Assembly: GCF_900188355.1 (NCBI RefSeq)
Contig: NZ_FZNX01000005.1
Location: 62,001 to 126,000 of the forward strand
DNA length: 64,000 nt
Direction: 5' to 3'
Source: Lutibacter flavus
GTDB lineage: Bacteria > Bacteroidota > Bacteroidia > Flavobacteriales > Flavobacteriaceae
Positions 60,541 to 64,000 of the stretch are shown here, one piece after another (the first letter of the stretch is position 1; the number at the start of each line of letters is the position of its first letter). The position numbers and the translations under genes were made by a program. Under the pieces are notes generated by a model that saw nothing but the letters and a program-made list of their open reading frames with translations, was not told where the DNA came from and did not search any database.

Positions 60541-62061
60541 TTAAAGCTTTTTAACTTCATATAAATCTTTACGTCTGTCTTTTAAGTTTCTAACACTACC
60601 AAACTGATGTAATTGTCTCAATAAATCGATATCAACATCGGCAATTAAAATCATTTCTGAATTTGGTGTTGCTTCTGCTTTTATACCATTTGCAGGAAAT
60701 GCAAAATCACAAGGTGTAAATACCATAGATTGCGCATATTGGATATCCATATTTTGGACTTTTGGTAAATTTCCTACACTACCTGCAATTGCAACATAAC
60801 ATTCATTCTCTATTGCTCGGGCTTGCGAACAGTTTCTAACTCTTGAATAGCCGTTTTGTGTATCAGTTAAAAAAGGCACAAATAAAATGTCCATTCCTTC
60901 ATCGGCTAAAATCCTACTTAATTCTGGAAATTCAGAATCGTAACAAATTAAAATTCCAATTTTTCCGCAATCCGTATCAAAACTTTTTAGTTCATGTCCT
61001 TTTTGAAGTCCCCAAACACGGGCTTCATCTGGAGTTACATGTAATTTTTCATATCTTTCAACAGTTCCATCTCTTCTACATAAATATCCAACATTATATA
61101 ATTTACCGTTTTGCATTTCTGGCATACTTCCAGAAATGATATTTATATTGTAGGATATTGAGAGTTGAGAGAATTGCTTCACTATTTCTTCGGTATGTTT
61201 TGCGAGTTCTCTAATTGCTTCAGATTCAGTTAAATGGTTGTTTTTTGCCATTAATGGCGCATTAAAGAATTCTGGGAATAGTGCAAAGTCTGATCGATAA
61301 CCAGAAACAGCATCAACAAAAAACTCTACCTGTGTCATTAATTCCTCTAAATCTTTATAAGGTCTCATTTGCCATTGAATTAAACCTAAACGAACAACTT
61401 TTTTAATAACAGAAGCTTTCTTAGTTTTTTTCTCGTAGTAAATATTATCCCATTCTAAAAGAACGGCATAATCATTAGAAGCTTCGTCTCCTTCTAAGTA
61501 ATTTTTTAATACTTTAGTTGGGTGAAAATCATTGGAAACCTGAAAATTTAATACAGGATCATGAATTTCTTTTCTTCTAACTTTTGCAATATATTCTTTG
61601 GGCGATAACTTATCCGAATATTTATGATAATTTGGAATTCTTCCCCCAAAAGCAACACCTCTTAAATTTAACTGTTCACATAATTCTTTTCTATAATCGT
61701 ACAATCTTCTCCCTAAGCGCAAACCTCTATATTGTGGTTTTATAAAAACATCAATTCCATAAAGTACATCTCCGTCTGGCGTATGAGTGCTAAATGTATA
61801 ATTACCTGTTATTTCTTGATAGGAGTGGTGGTCATCAAAACTATTATAATCTACGATAATTGACAATGCACAACCTGCAATTTGATCATTAATTTTTATT
61901 ACAACTTGCCCTTCTGGAAACCGATCAATTAAAGATGCTATTTGGTGCTCTCTCCAAAAAGAATTTGGCATTGTTGTGTATGAATCAATCATAGCTGCTT
62001 TAAGCTCTTGATAGTCATCTAGAGTTAAATAAGTTAATTCAATATTTTCTATATCTTTCAT
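60541..62061 (-). CDS. GNAT acetyltransferase-nitrilase fusion (carbon-nitrogen hydrolase)
   Basis: A 506-residue two-domain protein. Residues 1-~170 are a GNAT fold with the acetyl-CoA loop YRGLRLGRRLYDYR (Q/RxxGxG/A-like). Residues ~220-500 are a carbon-nitrogen hydrolase with the full triad: Glu264 (FPEFF), Lys339 (YEKLHVT) and Cys373 (LICYDSEFPE). The fusion is known from many bacteria and is annotated as a putative amidohydrolase with acetyltransferase; its substrate is not established. An inverted repeat overlaps its predicted transcription start (62101-62128). Confidence 0.9.
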   Translation of the reverse strand: MKDIENIELTYLTLDDYQELKAAMIDSYTTMPNSFWREHQIASLIDRFPEGQVVIKINDQIAGCALSIIVDYNSFDDHHSYQEITGNYTFSTHTPDGDVLYGIDVFIKPQYRGLRLGRRLYDYRKELCEQLNLRGVAFGGRIPNYHKYSDKLSPKEYIAKVRRKEIHDPVLNFQVSNDFHPTKVLKNYLEGDEASNDYAVLLEWDNIYYEKKTKKASVIKKVVRLGLIQWQMRPYKDLEELMTQVEFFVDAVSGYRSDFALFPEFFNAPLMAKNNHLTESEAIRELAKHTEEIVKQFSQLSISYNINIISGSMPEMQNGKLYNVGYLCRRDGTVERYEKLHVTPDEARVWGLQKGHELKSFDTDCGKIGILICYDSEFPELSRILADEGMDILFVPFLTDTQNGYSRVRNCSQARAIENECYVAIAGSVGNLPKVQNMDIQYAQSMVFTPCDFAFPANGIKAEATPNSEMILIADVDIDLLRQLHQFGSVRNLKDRRKDLYEVKKL

Positions 62062-62100
62062 TTTTTTTATTAATAATATGCGTAATATATTAATTTTATC

Positions 62101-62128
62101 ACCTAATGCTTAATACATTAAGTTAGGT
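62101..62128. promoter_or_regulatory. Inverted repeat at the transcription start of the GNAT-nitrilase gene
   Basis: Outer arms ACCTAA and TTAGGT with inner TTAAT/ATTAA form an 11-bp imperfect palindrome. It sits directly downstream of the -7 element at 62129-62136. The position fits a repressor operator or a 5' leader hairpin. Confidence 0.4.
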
Positions 62129-62136
62129 CAAAATTA
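62129..62136 (-). promoter_or_regulatory. -7 element of the GNAT-nitrilase gene
   Basis: Reads TAATTTTG on the minus strand, 67 bp upstream of the start codon. No TTG at the ideal spacing. Confidence 0.4.
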
Positions 62137-62200
62137 GTTAATATTTACAATTATTTTGAAGTTTTTTTATGCGAAATAAAATGGTGTTAAAGTGTTCTTT

Positions 62201-63265
62201 TTAGAACCATTTTTTCCTTTTGAAATAGAGAATCATAATAATAAAAACTATTAAAATTATTGCCCAAATGCCAAAATAACCATATTTCCAAGTAAGTTCG
62301 GGCATATTGCTAAAATTCATCCCATAAATTCCTGCTAAAAAGGTTAGTGGAATAAAAATTGTTGAAACTACAGTAAGGGTTTTCATAACCTGATTCATTC
62401 TATGTCCTTGTATAGAAAAGAACAAATTTATATCGCTTTCAAGTCTTGCTTCTATTTTATCACAATTATCTAAAAGTGTCAAACAGATATCTTTTAGTTC
62501 AAAAAAGTATTTTATATGTTTTTGTTGAATAAGGCTAAACTTTTCACGTTCAACTTTTGAAACAAAATCTCTAATTGGAAGAATCGTTTTTTTAATAGAA
62601 TGCAGCTGTCTTTTATAATTTTCGATGGTGTTTAAAAGGGTAGGAGACGGATCTTCATTAATATCAATAAGCACAAAATTTTCAACAATATCTTCAATAT
62701 TTTCAATAGTTTTAAAATAATTATCCAATATAGACTCCAATAATAAAAAGAGTAAATAATCTGTACCTCTTTCTCTTAAGATGCCAATTTTTTCTCTAAT
62801 TCTATGTCTCACATGTTCAAAATGATCTGATTTTTTTTCTTGAAAAGAAATTAAATAGTTTTTACCCAAAATAAAACTTAATTGCTCAGATTCAATTTCA
62901 GTACTATCTGAAGGCAATATTGATTTCATTGAAAAAAACCAATAATCTTCATATTCTTGAAATTTTGGACGTTGATTTACATCTAAAATATCTTGAATAA
63001 CTAAATCATGTATTTTAGCTTTTTTACAAATACTAGTAATTTGTTCAGTATCATGTATTGCATGTGTATTAAGCCAATATTGTTTTTCATCATTGTTAAA
63101 ACCGTTGAAATCTTTTTCGTAAAATTTTGAATTTTCAACATATTCATTTTCATTATAAATGAAAAGCTGCATATTAAGATCGTCTGAATATTTTACACCA
63201 GTAAAAATTTGAGTAGACGGATTTATTTTTTTTCTATTTAGTATTTTTTTACGCATTTTTTTCAA
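62201..63265 (-). CDS. corA: Magnesium/cobalt transporter CorA
   Basis: A 354-residue CorA channel. The large N-terminal cytoplasmic domain (SLIQQKHIKYFFELKDICLTLLDNCDKIEARLESDINLFFSIQGHRMNQVMKTLTVVSTIFIPLTFLAGIYGMNF) leads into two C-terminal helices. The selectivity motif Gly315-Met-Asn317 (YGMN) is intact. A basic end (KRKKWF) follows. It takes up Mg2+ down the membrane potential as a pentamer. The protein starts MKKMRKKILN. The gene is divergent from rsgA. Confidence 0.95.
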   Translation of the reverse strand: MKKMRKKILNRKKINPSTQIFTGVKYSDDLNMQLFIYNENEYVENSKFYEKDFNGFNNDEKQYWLNTHAIHDTEQITSICKKAKIHDLVIQDILDVNQRPKFQEYEDYWFFSMKSILPSDSTEIESEQLSFILGKNYLISFQEKKSDHFEHVRHRIREKIGILRERGTDYLLFLLLESILDNYFKTIENIEDIVENFVLIDINEDPSPTLLNTIENYKRQLHSIKKTILPIRDFVSKVEREKFSLIQQKHIKYFFELKDICLTLLDNCDKIEARLESDINLFFSIQGHRMNQVMKTLTVVSTIFIPLTFLAGIYGMNFSNMPELTWKYGYFGIWAIILIVFIIMILYFKRKKWF

Positions 63266-63386
63266 TTTAATTACGCTTGTGGTTAAGTTAAAAGTATAAA
63301 TTATATTTTTAATATTTAGTTTAAATATATTAATAAATGAGCCTTTTAAACTAAAATAAATGGTTATTTAGTTTAATACTTTAAAC

Positions 63387-63394
63387 TATATTTG
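63387..63394 (+). promoter_or_regulatory. -7 element of rsgA (near-leaderless)
   Basis: TATATTTG ends only 5 bp before the ATG at 63400, so a transcript from this element would have almost no 5' leader. The -33 box is absent. Confidence 0.5.
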
Positions 63395-63399
63395 TTCTT

Positions 63400-64000
63400 A
63401 TGAAAGGAGTTGTAACAAAATCTACAGGAAGTTGGTATACAGTATTTACTATTGAAGGTGCTAGTATTGATTGTAGGTTAAAAGGAAAATTTAGGCTTAA
63501 AGGTATAAAAAGTACCAATCCCGTTGCTGTTGGTGACCATGTTAACTTTGAATATGAAGATGGTAAAGAGACGGGTGTTATTAATCAAATTTTTGAAAGG
63601 AAGAACTATATCATTCGAAAATCTGTAAAACTTTCTAAACAAACACATATAATTGCATCAAATATAGACATAGCTTTTTTATTAGTTACCATTAATAACC
63701 CTCCAACATTTACTGGTTTTATAGATCGGTTTTTAGCAACTGCAGAAGCCTATAATATAAAAACGGTTTTACTTTTTAATAAATTAGATATTTATACAGA
63801 TGATGAGTTAGAGAAACTTGCAATGTTAGATGCTACCTATTCAGAAATTGGTTATAAATGTATTGCCATTTCTGCTACCAAAAACATTGGAATAGATAAA
63901 GTAAAGGCGTTAATGAAAGATAAAACAACTATGTTTTCAGGGCATTCTGGTGTTGGAAAGTCAACCTTAATTAATGCTATTGAACCAAACTTAAATTTAA
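63400..64000 (+). CDS. rsgA: Small ribosomal subunit biogenesis GTPase RsgA, 5' part
   Basis: The first 200 codons of a circularly permuted GTPase; the gene leaves the window on the right. The N-terminal OB fold (MKGVVTKSTGSWYTVFTIEG...CRLKGKFR) is followed by the G domain in permuted order. First comes the NKxD motif (LLFNKLD), then the P-loop GHSGVGKSTL at the end. RsgA helps 30S maturation and checks it through GTP hydrolysis. The start is fixed by the conserved MKGVV and the absence of an upstream alternative. Confidence 0.95.
   Translation, partial: MKGVVTKSTGSWYTVFTIEGASIDCRLKGKFRLKGIKSTNPVAVGDHVNFEYEDGKETGVINQIFERKNYIIRKSVKLSKQTHIIASNIDIAFLLVTINNPPTFTGFIDRFLATAEAYNIKTVLLFNKLDIYTDDELEKLAMLDATYSEIGYKCIAISATKNIGIDKVKALMKDKTTMFSGHSGVGKSTLINAIEPNLNL

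Noticed and set aside
1-64000. CRISPR arrays, insertion sequences, prophage, integrons or a defence island
   Set aside because: No regularly spaced repeats, transposase or integrase genes, or known defence genes were found; tRNA genes show no duplicated 3' ends nearby.

Overview
The window is 64 kb of AT-rich, gene-dense chromosome from a member of the Bacteroidota, most likely family Flavobacteriaceae. The lineage call rests on several observations. Promoters have the form TTG-N19-TANNTTTG. There is a type IX secretion (T9SS) C-terminal sorting domain, a small protein with a PID-CTERM-like tail, DUF5686 and DUF2723 proteins, a NagB/PIG-L fusion, and the gene order rplM-rpsI-rpsB-tsf. No rRNA operon, CRISPR array, prophage, transposase or recognisable defence system is present. 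The content is mostly core and housekeeping genes with a few accessory loci.

Layout. Positions 1-4.4 kb hold a minus-strand operon: methylmalonyl-CoA epimerase, carboxyltransferase, OadG-like subunit, biotin carrier and beta subunit. It reads as a Na+-translocating methylmalonyl-CoA decarboxylase, followed by the start of a CoA-transferase. A Crp-like palindrome sits about 40 bp upstream of its predicted start. Positions 4.5-7.7 kb hold an SDR-type dehydrogenase, two small lipoproteins, an exported MORN-like protein and recX. Positions 7.8-14.4 kb hold an RND tripartite efflux operon headed by its own TetR regulator, with a candidate operator over the -33 element. Positions 14.5-24.5 kb hold prenyl synthase, tRNA(CAT), a PID-CTERM-like protein, ribE/pdxA (divergent), DUF177-rpmF-fabH-accB-accC (fatty acid synthesis), an Lrp regulator, a zinc peptidase and asparaginase. 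Positions 24.7-27.8 kb hold an ExbB/ExbD energy-transduction operon and an outer-membrane beta-barrel protein.

Positions 27.8-37.8 kb (minus strand) hold a PAP2-like membrane protein, rpoN, asnS, an MMPL/RND exporter, a DUF5686 protein, frr and pyrH. Positions 37.9-46.6 kb hold an amino-sugar (GlcNAc/chitin) cluster: GH20 hexosaminidase, NagB-PIG-L fusion, LytS/LytTR two-component pair, FucP-type MFS transporter and NagX-like protein. It lies exactly between pyrH and tsf, genes that are often neighbours elsewhere. Positions 46.7-52.5 kb hold tsf, rpsB, rpsI, rplM and polA; the polA proofreading domain has lost three catalytic acidic residues. Positions 52.6-64 kb hold a T9SS cargo protein, a tail-fibre-like exported protein, a decayed metallophosphoesterase remnant, a thioredoxin-fold protein without its CXXC, polysaccharide deacetylase, a DUF2723 glycosyltransferase, tRNA-Gln, an MscS channel, a GNAT-nitrilase fusion, CorA and the 5' part of rsgA.

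Points most worth a second look: the Crp-like site on the decarboxylase operon, the apparently proofreading-dead PolA, the metallophosphoesterase remnant, the cysteine-less thioredoxin, the nag cluster splitting tsf from pyrH, the TetR operator candidate, a shared TTTGCAC extension of the -7 promoter element, and a strong hairpin in the rpsI-rpsB gap. I saw no clearly novel multi-gene system.
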